Shown: piece by piece, positions 12,885 through 25,283 of the stretch
How positions within the stretch are numbered: position 1 is the stretch's first letter
Layout: each line of letters opens with the position of its first letter
NCBI GenBank assembly: GCA_026008535.1
Contig: BRKX01000003.1
Span: 21,814,001-21,878,000 of the forward strand
Length of the DNA: 64,000 nucleotides
Source of the DNA: Perilla frutescens
Lineage: Eukaryota > Streptophyta > Magnoliopsida > Lamiales > Lamiaceae
Direction of reading: 5' to 3'
The notes under the pieces: generated by a model
What the model was told of the DNA's origin: nothing
The model's input: only the letters and a program-made list of their open reading frames with translations
Database searches by the model: none
Program-made: the position numbers and the translations under genes

Positions 12885-13805
12885 ACATGTTTTACGAATG
12901 TTTTTTCACATTGTTATAAATATTCTTCTTTGTTATTATGATTATATTTTCATGTTATAATGAGTATTTATGATGCTATTATGAATATTGTTTTATACTA
13001 TTGCAAGAAAATATTTTTTGTTAGATAAACATATGAAATATAGATCTTAGAGGAAAGAGAGAATGAGAATATCTTTAATTTGATATATAATTTGCGTAAA
13101 TTTGATTAAAACGAGCAAGTTACGATTGTTTAAAGTTTCTACAATATTTGTGTAAATATGTTGATATCATCTTGTTAATTTATGAGTATCATGCTAGAAC
13201 GTTATGAACACAATGCTGATATGAGTTATGGATTATGCTCAAATGCCATATATATGATGTTATTATGCAAGTTGTTTCATGCTAAAAGATCATAAATGCA
13301 ATTATGTGAGTTATAGTTGGTCATGCTAAAATGTTATATACTAGATTGTGCTAAAATATTATATACATCATGCTAGTATAAATTTGGGTCTGCTTTGTAT
13401 GAAAAATGTCTGAAAATTGATTTTTGTATTTTTCATCTATTTTTTTTTTCAAATAAACATATGCAATATAGATCTTAAATGAAAGAGTATGAAAAGAGCT
13501 TTAATTTGATACATGATTTGCGTAAATCCGATTAAAAACGAGCAAGTTATGATTGCTTAAAGTTTCTACAATCTTTGTACAAATATACTGACATCAACAT
13601 CTATATTTTGACGGAAAGAAAATAACCCCCACTTTTAAAATTCAATATATTTACCAATATGCCGCCGCCTTTTTTAAAAAGTTCAACATATTTACAAGTT
13701 TGTCACCGATAAATCTGTTTTAATCTTAACCGTTCAAACCTATGAATATGTGGATGGGATGAGTTTCTTGTTCCCACACAGAGAATGGTTCCCAACAGAT
13801 CCACC
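12885..13805 (+). mobile_element. MULE family member A, right part
   Basis: The right end carries a terminal repeat related to the other MULEs here: TTGTTCCCACACAGAG, then AATGGTTCCC, then GATCCACC, directly followed by a TA tract. Upstream, 13,440-13,600 matches the subterminal region of elements D (34,000-34,150) and E (49,180-49,330), including AAATAAACATATGCA and a GATCTTAAATGAAAGAG-like block. The same block also occurs at 13,015-13,170, so this end carries an internal duplication about 430 bp apart. The left part of the element is probably the CATGCTAAAA-rich stretch at 1,900-2,145, separated by the LTR framework. Confidence 0.6.
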
Positions 13806-14683
13806 ATATATATATATATATATGTATATGTATATATAGGGAATGGATCAAGTGAGAACCAAAGCCTCATGTGAGAACAGAGAACCAATCTCATTCATAA
13901 ATCTAGTTGATTTGAGCAGTCTGGATTGTTTCAAATTTTCGGTGGCAATCTTGTAATTTTTGATAAATTTTAGGGTTAGTGAGATTATTTATGTAATTTG
14001 ATAATTCTAATTAGAACATGTGAACTTCTTCTCTTTCTCATTCCCGTAAGTTTTCTCTCTCTGGATCTCCTCCCTTTCTCCTTCTTGTAAGCTCTCTCTC
14101 TCTCTCTCTTGTCTTATTTTTGTTTCTCGTAAGTTCTCTCTCCCTCTCTTTCTCCATGTAGTTGTTCATTCTGTGAGTTTTTCTTGTTCACTGTTCTTGG
14201 ATGAAGATGCCGGTAAAAATACGAGTGTGATATTGCAGTAAAAATGATGTTATGGAGATGAGCCAAACAGCAAGACGATGAGCTAGATGATGAGTTGGAT
14301 CTGTAGTTCAATTGCACTCTTGCAGAGATGGCTAAACTTCAGTAGAGAGGGACTCATAATTTTTTTGGGTTTAATTTGTAGATAGGGTGCTTGAGATTTT
14401 GAGTTCATGGGAGATAACTTAGTTATGGAGTTATGAGTTTTTTTCAGTCTGATTAGCACGAGATTAACGAGAGTATTTGCATAAGGAACGTTGTATTACC
14501 ACTACTATTACAGGTTTTAGAACTGATGTAGATTAGTTTTAGCACTACTGTGACTATTTTTAGCATGATCGAAGAATATATTTTTTTAGCATTAACGTGA
14601 TTAGTTGTATATTTTTTTTAATGTGCAAATTGTTTTGGTTTCATTTTTGAGTTTTCTCCTGGATTTTCTGAATTTTACACATC

Positions 14684-15537
14684 TAACTGTGAACCATCTT
14701 TGAAGCCTGCATTGGGCAAAACTTTTCTTACTTTGAATGCTGGTATAACCTTTTACAAGGTTTATGCTTCATCATGTCGATTTGATATTCGTTTGTCTAC
14801 TACAAAGAGGTCTAAAGATGGTACTATAGTTTGGAAGTATTTTGTGTGTAACCGCGAGAGACTTAAGAACACATTAGTTAATTTTGGTGAAACATCGAAG
14901 AAAAAAAGACGCCGTGTGTCTAAGAGGACTTGCTGTATGGCTAGGATAGGGTTGAAGTGTATTGGTTCTGATGGGTACACTGTTGGACTATTTGAAGAAA
15001 GATAATCACATTCTCTTATTTTGGATACACACAGAGTTTATTATGTGCTCTGCTATTACATTTGATTATGAAGTTAACAAGAATGATCAGTTGAGATATC
15101 TATCTTGGGATGATCCAATATCAAAAAGGAATTTTTCATTATTTGGGTATGTTGTGTCATTTGATGTAGCATATAGGACTAACATGTTAGTCTACTTATT
15201 ATTTAGATTGTCATTCTGTAATTTTAGCATTTCTATACGAAGTTTTAGCACTGGTAGTTGAAGTTTTAGCACTTCCATTTTCATTTTTAGCATTGGTAGT
15301 TGATGTTTAAATATTTAGTAGGTGACAATGTTAGCATTTGCATTCTTTTATTTATGATGAGAAAGACATTATAATAATAGAGATTTGTGATCTTTTATAT
15401 GTTGGCAGGTATTCAATGATTTTTGCACCCTTTACTAGAAAGGACAATCATGATAGGCTTGTCACCTTTGAGGCTGCCTTAATGTCGGGTGAGGATGCTG
15501 AATCTTATTCCTGGGTTCTTCAGAAATTTAAGGACTA
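14684..15537 (+). pseudogene. FAR1-type MULE transposase, truncated relic
   Basis: The first open part (to 15,005) encodes a FAR1-type DNA-binding domain: SLKPALGKTF, ITFYKVYASSCRFDIRL, a basic KKKRRRVSKR stretch and two Cys-containing segments. A stop follows, and the zone between that domain and the catalytic core is deleted. Catalytic-core fragments resume with FDYEVNKNDQL, LFGYVVSFDVAYRTN (the first catalytic Asp kept) and, after an intron at about 15,187-15,408, YSMIFAPFTRKDNHDRLVTF and ESYSWVLQKF. Then it stops. The same intron position occurs in the longer copy at 19,690-22,021. The intron is filled with TTTTAGCA motifs. Confidence 0.75.
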
Positions 15538-15540
15538 GAA

Positions 15541-16530
15541 AGGACAATCATGATTCTAGAAACAGCGGGAAGAAGTATATATAATTTTTTTTGCACTTCT
15601 CATACTCATTTTTTTATTAATGCTACTAATATTCATTTCTGTAATGCTATACACATAGTTGATATTCTTTTTTGCATTGCTAGTAAGAGTGTCTTCACTA
15701 CTAATATAGTACATTTTTCTACTAATAAGTGCTTTACTTTAATGATAATGCATTAAATTTAGTTATTAACATGATAAAAGTAATGAACAATAGTGTCAAA
15801 GATAATTCTAAGATAATTTATGCTAATGGTAAATAAAGTGTTATCATAATGCTAAAATGAGATATGATAGTGCTAAAACTCTAAAACGATAGTGCTAAAA
15901 AGTAAGAAAATATGCAGATAAATCACAGATTGACAACAGTTGTAGGTTTACTAAAAAAATAAAAAATGAAGCTACTAAATCATCATGAAATAATGCTATG
16001 GTGGGATTTATGACATTGTTAATTCAATAAAACTATAAGGATTTGTTCATGATTGTGTTTTATAATTTAATGATAATGCTAAAATGAGATATGATGATGC
16101 AAATACAGTTAACAATAATGCTAGTACCACAAATCACATTTGTTGGTTTGTAATGGTCATGACAAGTTTTTTAGCACAATGCTAATAAAGGGTTATGTTA
16201 ATACTAAAAATGAGAGATTGCAATACTAATAGTGGTTGCACTATATTGATAATTCAACAACATGTAAAAGTGTTTGTTCATGGTTTTTTTGCAATGTCGA
16301 TGACATTTTTTTATGTTAATGCTAAAAAAAAGTCATGCTAAAATAAGTCATGACAATGCTAAAATATGAAATGGCAATGCTAAAATCCTAAATTCTAAGT
16401 ATTCATATATTTTCAAAATTTCCAATTTTACACTTAGTAAGATTCAAGGGCAGTGAATTTTGACATTATTACTATAATTCCATCATGTCAAATTTTAAAT
16501 CTGGATCGTTGATATAGGGAGATTGGATGA
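15541..16530. other. Non-coding 3' half of MULE B, rich in GCTAAAA motifs
   Basis: No gene is recognisable. The motif ATGCTAAAAT and close variants recur many times between 15,830 and 16,390, in the opposite orientation to the TTTTAGCA motifs in the 5' half. Confidence 0.6.
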
Positions 16531-16581
16531 TAGGGATTGGTTCCTAGTTTCACACAGGGTATGATTCTCTCTGGAACCACT

Positions 16582-16584
<3 letters not shown>

Positions 16585-16624
<40 letters not shown>

Positions 16625-16626
16625 TA
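16585..16626. repeat. (TA)n tract between MULE B and MULE C
   Basis: An almost pure TA microsatellite, with the right end of one MULE on one side and the left end of the next on the other. It is the target type used by all members of this family in the window. Confidence 0.85.
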
Positions 16627-16964
16627 TAGTATAGAGATCAAATGAGAACCAATGCCCTGTGTAGGAACTAGGAATTAATATGGAGTGTTGGATCAATAAT
16701 TTTCTAAGGCTCAGATCAATCTAAAAAAATGGGGTCAAAAATGCAATATCTTAAGAATTATATTAAGTTGAGGGTATATATGTCATTGTAATGCATATTA
16801 AAAATCTGCAGTAAATATATATGTTCCATAGATAGTGGGATTTATATGGGAACGATTTTTTTTATTTTGGACGGTTTTCATAACTCATTTTTTTACAGAG
16901 TTGTATCTATCGGTGTTTCATATATTGCTTGCGTCTCTTACGGTTGAAGAAGTCATTCCGAATA

Positions 16965-18209
16965 ATTTTTTTATCGGCTTCCACAAGTTCTTATTCCATT
17001 GTATATTATCATCACTCTAGTCATCGTCTGATTATGGAAGATACATGTATTATGTTCTCTATTAATGTATCTTTGTAGGTGTAGAGATATGTGTGGAATC
17101 TGGTACAGATGCGTATTTTTGACGTTTAGCAACCTTTTTATGCATACTTAGCAAATTATATATATGTTAATAGCAAATCGGAAATACTTTTATGTGAAAA
17201 TATGATTTTTTTAAATGGTTTCAATATGCTTTACATGATATTGAGATGTTCGCAGACAATGGGCATTTCATATTTATTATAGACGATAGATGCTTTTCGT
17301 ATTTGGTTGTGCAATTTATGAAGTTATTAAAAAAAATAGTTAAAATGGCATTAATTGTTGTGTGCAAAATAAGAATGTATTTTTTTCCACAAGTTCTTAC
17401 TCCATCGTATATTAACATCACTCTCGTCATCGTCTGATTATGGAAGATACAGGTATTATATTATCGATTAATGTATCTTTGTAGGTGTATGGATATGGAC
17501 ATATTCTGTTATGGATGCGTATTTTTGACGTTTAGCAACCTTTTTATGCATAATTAGCAAATTATAGATATGTTAATAGCAAATCGGGAATACTTTTATG
17601 TGAAAATATGATTTGTTTTTTTTAAAAAAAATGGTTTCAACGTGCTTTGCATGACATTGAGATGTTCACAGACAATGGGCATTTCATATTTATTATAGAC
17701 GATAGATGCTTTTCGTATTTGGTTGTGGAATTTATGAAGTTATTAATAAAAAAATAGTAAAATGGCATGAATTTTTATGTGCAAAATAAGAATGTATTTT
17801 TTTTCCACAAGTTCTTACTCCATCATATATTATCATCATTGCCGTCATCGTCTGATTATGGAAAATACAGGTATTATGTTATCGATTAAAAATATCTTTA
17901 TAGGTATATGGATATGGACAGATTCTGTTATGGACGCATATGTCAGACATTTAGCAAATGTTTTATGTATAATTAGCAAATTATATATATGTTAATAGCA
18001 AATCGGGAATACTTTTATGTGAACATACGATTTGTTTTTTTTATGATAGGATAGTCTTTTGTGTTTTTTAATGGTTTCAACGTGCTTTGCATGATATTGA
18101 GATGTTCGCAGAGAATGGACATTTCATATTTACTATAGATGATAGATGTTTTTCGTATTTGGTTGTGGAATTTTTGAAGTTATTAAGAAAACAAAATAGC
18201 GTATGCATG
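16965..18209 (+). repeat. Tandem array, about 420-bp unit, with a repeated short reading frame
   Basis: Units start with TTTCAA at 17,219, 17,635 and 18,075, giving spacings of 416 and 440 bp, and a partial unit precedes them from about 16,965. Each of the three starts opens a frame of about 40 codons with LHDIEMF, then DRCFSYLVV and KLL, preserved with only a few substitutions (the first copies can be read at 17,246 and in the longest form at 18,087). The rest of each unit holds TTTAGCAA, ATTAGCAAATTA and AATAGCAAATCGG. The last unit is cut by the solo LTR at 18,215. A diverged copy lies at about 22,560-22,750, downstream of the transposase. I do not recognise the peptide. Confidence 0.75.
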
Positions 18210-18214
18210 ATTAC

Positions 18215-19600
18215 TGGTGCGTCGTTTTTCACCAAAAATAAATGTTCCGACTTTCGTCGACAAGCCCACACTGCAGAGTACAGTGGCGAGCAGGATCGTC
18301 TCCCAAAGGACCGGCGAGAATTACTCTTGACCTTCAGTCTGTGTGCCCAAACTTCCAGAAACGTGTTTCGTGTGAATTATGTAACAAAATAAATCGAAGA
18401 ATTAAATAACCAACTAACGAAAATACGTGTGCAAATGAACTGAATTAAATCAATTATAAAAGGGGTATTCCGGATCCACCAAACTTCACTCCACTTATAA
18501 CACCGATCACAGATGCAAGAATTTAATTAATCTAACCATGCAAATCAGTTATAGTCATCGAAGACGCTTCTGACATGACCTAATCTCTCCATACTGTTTC
18601 GATAATTAAGAAGACGCTTCATTAATTATTCTCCTAATCGACTGACAACTGTAAGAGACGCTCTATGAGTTTAATGAGCCGACAGCAATGAGCACAAGAA
18701 ATACCCGATTCTTAACTTACAGACTCTGATGCAGGACTGCAAAATTAACTCTGTTATTCCCCTAGTCTTTGAGCAACCGTTTTACCACTTATTAAATCTA
18801 AACCATGATTACGCATGGCCGATTTAATTGGCTAGTAATTAATCACAACCTACCAAATATTTGCAACTATTCGATAGACTTAGAAGAATTAAGGACCCGA
18901 AATCCAAGAATAACAGATACATGCATCAATTAATTATGAACAAATAATTAGATCTCACAGTTATATAAGCGGAGCTTCGTCGTCATCACCGGAATACGAA
19001 GAACTTAGCTAACTTGCATGTTAAAATCTGATCGCAATAAGAAATAATAATCGAACACCATAAAACCACGAAGAAGATGAATATAAAATCTGGTACTCAG
19101 CGTTTCTCTGCTACTGCGTTCCAGTGTCTTGCGTGAATAATGGAATGAATCATAAAGAAATAAGTCCTAATCTATATATAATATCCTTAATTAAAACATT
19201 AGATAAGAAAATAAAATCCTAATCAATCTAAACTAGGAAACATAGCAAAAGAAGGACTCTTGAGGCGGTGGGAAGCTCAATTCCGCGTCCAGGTTTAATC
19301 GTGGGCCGAGAGCTGGGTTCAGCAAGCCCAAAACGCGTGTAGAGGCCCAGGTTCTAGAAACTCGCTCCAGCTTTCCAGCGGCATGCCCTTACGGCCGGAT
19401 CTACTCAGATTCGAATTTTGCTCTTTCTTCACTTAGATTCTTTTTGCATCAAAAGCATGACCTTTTCTCCAACTTTGTACTACATCCCTACACAACTCAA
19501 CAAACACATCATTTATCCAAAATACACAAGTATAGGGCAATTAATTAGGAGAAATGGCACCAAAAGATAAGAATAAAAGCAAGTAGAATACATCCTATCA
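18215..19600 (-). mobile_element. Solo LTR, Ty3/gypsy-like (1,386 bp)
   Basis: Plus-strand ends are TGGTGCGTCG and ATCCTATCA, and the pentamer ATTAC stands on both sides (18,210-18,214 and 19,601-19,605). Read on the minus strand it starts TGATAGGATG and ends CGACGCACCA. The latter part carries the GGGAGACGATCCTGCTCGCC and ACTGTACTCTGC type of ending seen in plant gypsy LTRs. No internal region remains. It interrupts the last unit of the 420-bp array. Confidence 0.85.
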
Positions 19601-19689
19601 ATTACTTTTAAAGTATGAAATTATTTATAACATATTATATACTCGTGTATAGCATATACTGTATGTGCTTATAGCATTATTTTATATAG

Positions 19690-22021
19690 CAGGAAGTAAT
19701 GTTGATTCAGTTTTGGGTCCTTGTGGAAGCTACATACCAGAATGTAATCTTTGAAGTCATTTGTTGGTCAGCAGTTTAAAAATCTCGAAGAAGCAATTAC
19801 CTTTTATCAAATTTATGGTGAAGCAGGTGGTTTCGATATTCGTCTTGGATCAGAAAAAAAATTGATGGTGCTATTATTTGGAAGTACGTGGTATGTAATC
19901 GGTGAAGGGGAGAAAAATTCACTTCCAGATGAAGTGAACAATGATGATGAGAAGGAGAAGAAGATGAAGAGACGTGGAGTTTCAAGAAGAGTGAATTGTA
20001 TGGCTTGTTTGGTTGTAAAATATGTTGCAGAATATGGTTACATCGTGACTTTTTTACTGAAGAACATACCCACACATTAGTGTCTGATCAATTTAAGAAA
20101 TATTTGAAGGCTAACAGGAAGTTGGGGTTTGTTCAGCAGAATTTTATTTTGGATTGCCACAGAGCAAATATAGGTCCGATGTCATCTTATCGACTTTTTA
20201 AAGAAGTCATGGGTACTTATAATGATGTGGGATGCACTGGAAATGATTATAGAAATTTCTCTCGTGATATGCGTGCATATATTTCCAGGTGTGATGCGCA
20301 AATGATGTTGAATACTATGTTCATGCGGAAGGAGGCATCTGATGCATTTTTCTTCGACTACTCTGTAGATAAAGATGACAATTTAAAAAGTATTTTTTGG
20401 GCTGATCCGACTCTGAGACGTAACTATGCTGTTTTTGGCGATGTTGTTTTGTTCCATTGTACATACAAAAAAATAGGTATGTTTTTAGCAACATAATGTT
20501 ATGTTATTAGCAAATTGTACACAGCTTATTAGCAAAATTCATATAGTGTATTATTAGTTATTATAATTAATTATAATGTCGTTAATTATATTTTTTTAAT
20601 ACGTTGTTTACATCAGGTATGAGATGATTTTTGAACCATTCACGGGCAAGGACAACCATGGAAAATGTGTCACGTTTGGTGCTTTCTTGTTGTCTGGTGA
20701 AAATCATGAATCATACGAGTGGGTGTTTGAGAAGTTCAAAGAGTGTATGGGTGGGTCTCCTCGAATGATGATCACGGACCAGGATCCTGCCATGAAGATT
20801 GCCATTGACCGTGTCCTTCATAATATGAGACATCGTTTGTGCATGTGGCATATTATGCTAAAGGTTCCGGATAGGTCCCCACCACGATTGAAACATGACG
20901 ATGCTTTCAAGAAGAGGCTTAATGATATTGTTTGGACTGATATGATTGAGCCTCAAGAATTCGAGGAAAAATGGAAAGATGTTATGGTGGATTTTGATCT
21001 AACAGAGCATAGTTGGTTCATTTCTCTGTTTAAGATTAGATAGTATTGGATACCGGCATATTTTAGGGACTATGCAATGAGTGGCTTGTGTAGGACTACT
21101 TCTATCTCTGAGAGTATGAATAGTTTCTTCAGTCTCTACTTAAATCTGAGGTCTAACCTTGTCGAATTCCTAATGCATTTTGATAGTGCTATGGATGTGC
21201 AGAGGAATTCGAACGAACTTCAAAATAATCATGATCATTTGACAATTCCTCAGGTGAAGACACCAAAAAAATTTGAGAAGCATGCAGCTACTGTTTACAC
21301 GACTAACATGTTCCTTAAGGTTCAAGAAGAGATTGAAAAATCATGTTACAATTGTACTGTTCTCAGTATGGAGAGATGCGATGTCGGTATGATATATGAA
21401 GTCGAAGACGGTGTTGATCGCACGTTTACAGTTTCGTACAACAAAGAAGTAGATACTGCTGTATGTAGCAGTAAAAAATTTATCTGGGAGGGTATACTTT
21501 GTTGTCATATTTTCCACTTATTCAACTAGTTTAAGTGGGTTCATATTCCTGATAAATATATTGTTGCACGATGGACCAGAGTTGCATTATTGAATCCAGT
21601 TTCAGCTTCTGGGGATGATGGTTTTGATAGGTGTGTTGCATCCGATGAGAGGAAACAAAGAATTAATAGGATGATATCAGATTTTTATGCTTGTGTAGGA
21701 GCTGTTGAAGAAGGTGATGAGGAAAAGACAAAAATTTTGATGAGTGGTATACATGATTTGAAAGATGTGCTGGTGACTAATAATACGCAGAGTCACCAGT
21801 CTACGTTAACTAAGAGCAAGTTGTTTGAAATTTTATTCGGCTCCGAGAAGCCTACCAAAATCCATGTAAATCAACCTCTGCATGTTACGACTAAAGGTAG
21901 TGGAAGTGGGATTAAATCAAGGGAAGCAAAGGTTGCTCGTGATGCCAACAAGCCTCCAAGAAAGTGTAGCAAGTGCGGGGTGAAGGGTAATCACGATGCA
22001 AGGAATTGTCCGGGTCCATGA
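19690..22021 (+). pseudogene. FAR1-type MULE transposase, nearly full length but disabled
   Basis: Order along the sequence: FAR1-type DNA-binding domain (19,751-20,090: GQQFKNLEEAITFYQ, GGFDIRL), a linker, the MULE catalytic core (about 20,380-20,860: GKDNHGKCVTFGAFLLSG, then MITDQDPAM and RHRLCMWHIM), ISESMNSFF, a SWIM-type finger at 21,455-21,525 and a C-terminal zinc knuckle CX2CX5HX4C (21,965-22,010). An intron with GT-AG borders lies at about 20,475-20,617. Damage: a frameshift before the first domain, another near 20,050, and stop codons at about 21,041 and 21,527. The first catalytic Asp is His (LFHCTY against FDVAYR in copy B), and one SWIM Cys is Ser. It would have cut and moved element C and its relatives; it is dead now. 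Confidence 0.85.
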
Positions 22022-22029
22022 TATATTTA

Positions 22030-22960
22030 TTTCACTGTTATCAATATTGATTTATGAGATAGTTTGATATTATTTTTTACTTTTAATGAATTTTTTTAAA
22101 CATCAATTCATGAGATGTGAGTATAAATGAACATTGTTACGTTTTCTTATTATTAGCAAGTAATTTATCCGAAATTAGCAAATATTTATACGTAGATTAG
22201 CAGGTTGTGTGCGATCATCTTATTATTATTTTCTCGAACTATCACATGTATGCTAGTTTGATATATATATTACACTACTTGGCTATAATATTACTAAATA
22301 ATATTATGTTATAATACTAAAGAATCGGCCATCTCTAACTAAATAATATAATACGACAACCAAATTATTTTAGTTAAAATAGATTATGAGTCAATTGAAT
22401 GATTTGCTACACCTTATGAAATGATTTGCTAGAAAATGAATAGTAATTTGCTACGACTAATTGGAGAATTTGATAAACTGGATATTATAGGTTATATTTG
22501 TTCTATGTAAATAAGTATTTCTGTAGGAGTAAGCTATTAATTTTATTTTACGGGAGGATTTATAAGGACTCGTATATCCGAATTTTAGCAAATTTTGTAT
22601 ACGTAATTAGCAAATTACAGATGTGTTAATAGCATATCGATAATATTTTTAAGTGAAAACATAATTTGTTTTTCGACGATAAGATGCTCATTTTTTATTA
22701 AAAATGGTTTTAATGTGATTTTCATGATACTGAGATGTTCGCAGGTAAGAAACTTTTAGTTTGTTATTTAAATTAATGCAATGGATCATTAGTTTGCTAT
22801 CACGAAACATAACAAATATATATTAATGAATAAAATTGTTATATTAAAACATTAATGTTATGCTATAATTCCAATCATAATATGCTAAAATCAACTATCA
22901 AATGAGAACCAATACATAAATTTTTCATAGCAACAGTCAAATATATGTAATAATTAAAGA
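22030..22960. other. Convergence zone between transposase and Ulp1-like genes
   Basis: No coding region. It holds TTAGCA-type motifs in both orientations (plus at 22,150-22,205 and 22,585-22,635, minus at 22,405-22,455) and a partial copy of the 420-bp array unit at about 22,560-22,750, ending TGAGATGTTCGCAG. Confidence 0.5.
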
Positions 22961-25283
22961 ATTTCAGTATGCGTCATTCAACCTAGACATTATTCATAAC
23001 TATGGCGTCAATATTGTGTGGTCCATCCCCACATGTCGCCCTGTAATATAGGCTTGCATCAGCCATTATGCGCTCCTTGTGTATGTTACTTTCAGCGTTA
23101 AGGATAGCTGCATAATATTTTGCCCTTAAATACTTCATCTGTTTTGCATTATCACTTGTGAGTCCGGAGTTCCAATGCCTCAAACTCCCATCTTTATATG
23201 TTTCCATGTGTCTCATTGCCTAAATACCACAATCCAATTTATTAGTGTCATTTCTCCATGGCATTTTCAACCTCTGCATTTTTCGAAGATTTCTCTCAAT
23301 TAATGTGACAGTTTTTGCGTTCCCCGTAGTCTTCATGAAGTCTTTAAAAAAATTAATCTGTGTTGTGCACGTTATAGCATTAGTTCATTAATATGATACA
23401 CAAAAATAAAATTTTTCAATTTACATACTATTATGTTCGGAACGTCTCCATAATTTGAAAGAGGGTCAACACCATCCCAGTCTAATGCTGATGAATTATC
23501 AATAATTTCGCCTTTGCACTTTTTTAGCTCAAAACACATCAGGTAGAAATGGAAGTGGTGGCAGATTGTGAAAAAGAACTGCAACATGAAATTATTAGAA
23601 TTCGATAAACAACAAAAGCATTTAATATTAAGTACAGACACATATAGTTTTTTAAGTCTAATTAATCTTACCATTTCTATGTTTGCTAAATGTAGCCCGT
23701 CAACATTATTAATCTCACTCAACAGTCTACTCAAGAATGTAGATGATCTTCTAGCATAATCCCATGTTGCATGCGCGGCGACTGCGGTGATAGTGTCAAC
23801 AGTTCGCCAGGTGATAGTGTCAACAGTTCTCTCCTTCTAAATTCCATTTTAGAGTCAAAATACACAACTTCCTCACTGGTTTGAAATAACAAAGGTTATT
23901 ACCGAGTCAAAGTGAAAACATATCATTTTGCAATATAGTAATAATGAAGAATGTACGTACAGATTAGCCTCCTCATTTCTCATAATCCAGTAGTACAATT
24001 TTTTTTTGCTCCATGCTTAGTTTATCGCTTGCTACAATTGGTCGCACAATATAGGGGGAAACCAAAACATTTGTTTTCCGTAACACGAGTTTTGCTCTAA
24101 TTGTCATTTTATCACCCGCATGTAAAGTAGATAGCAAACATAACATGGTTGATAATAAGCTAAATGCGCTGTATTTTTTTAATAACATAGATTTTGATAT
24201 GGTGTATGCAAAATAATTAAGTTAATAGCAAAATAATCACTATATATTTAGCGATAAATATATCTGATTACAAACCTACGTTCAGTACTCGTTAATGTTA
24301 AGATAATTAGTTACAAAATTTTACATCCATCAAATAGTGTAACTTAATACAAAATAGCCAAATGTATTCGCCTCCACGGATGTTCAAATTATACATTCCC
24401 AAATTTAAAAACTAACAACCACATAATCATCTTTTCGTTTCCCCACCACCTTCCCTCTGCATTTTCTATCCACTTTCTTCTCTTTCCACTTTGCCTGTTC
24501 ACATAAATTACAAAGCTTAAATTAAATCTACAAAAACAACACATTAATTATTTTTTAAGTAATCATTTGTAGTAAGGACATATTACCTTGTTTGTCTTCG
24601 TGGCAACATTGGCAACCACCTCCCCCTAAAGGTATATTCATTGCGTAAAATATTCATCATAAAATTGTTAGTTTAATAAATTATGGTATTAATTGCTTAC
24701 TAATTTTTTCTAAAGAGTTCAGATAGGAAATTTGACATGTAATATATTTATTTTCTCCCCAACGTCCATCGATGCTGCTCCAGGATCATTAGTCACAGTG
24801 TCGATATTTTCCATCACCTGTTTGACAAAACAAACACGCGTTAATAACAACACATTTCTTTCTGATCTGATACCCATTTCTTAATAATTTGTTAATCGTA
24901 TGGGTCTAATTTGCTATAAACAGAAGACCATTTTGCTAAAACTCGAATCTGAGTATCAAAATATCATAGTTGCAAAATTTGCTAATCAAATCGTACTAAG
25001 TTGCTAGAAATACAAACCAATGTCAACTAATACGCGCAAAGGCAAAATATTATTTAATAATCTGCTAAGCATTTCTTAATAATTTGCTAATCATTTCCTA
25101 ATAAATTGCTACATGCATCAAAGCAAATCGAATCGAAACCAAAATCTAGAATGTTTGAGCTATAACTAATACATATACAATGTGCTAATCATAACTGATT
25201 AATTTGCTAATAACCAATACATATACAATGTGCTAATCATTAATTTATTTAATTAAGGCTACACGAAAATCAAACAAACCCAC

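Larger units (their letters stand above)
13839..16584 (+). mobile_element. MULE B with truncated FAR1-type transposase
   Basis: A 2.75-kb element with terminal inverted repeats. The left end reads GGGAATGGATCAAGTGAGAA then GAACAGAGAACCAAT. The right end, reversed, reads GGGAGTGGTTCCAGAGAGAA then GAAACTAGGAACCAAT. Both ends abut (TA)n tracts, which hide any target duplication. The inside holds a shortened transposase relic at 14,684-15,537, and a 3' half rich in ATGCTAAAAT. It cannot be autonomous because most of the transposase is missing. Confidence 0.75.

Noticed and set aside
18075..18392. A 101-codon plus-strand frame as an independent gene
   Set aside because: Its second half reads into the solo LTR at 18,215, and its first half is the last unit of the 420-bp array.
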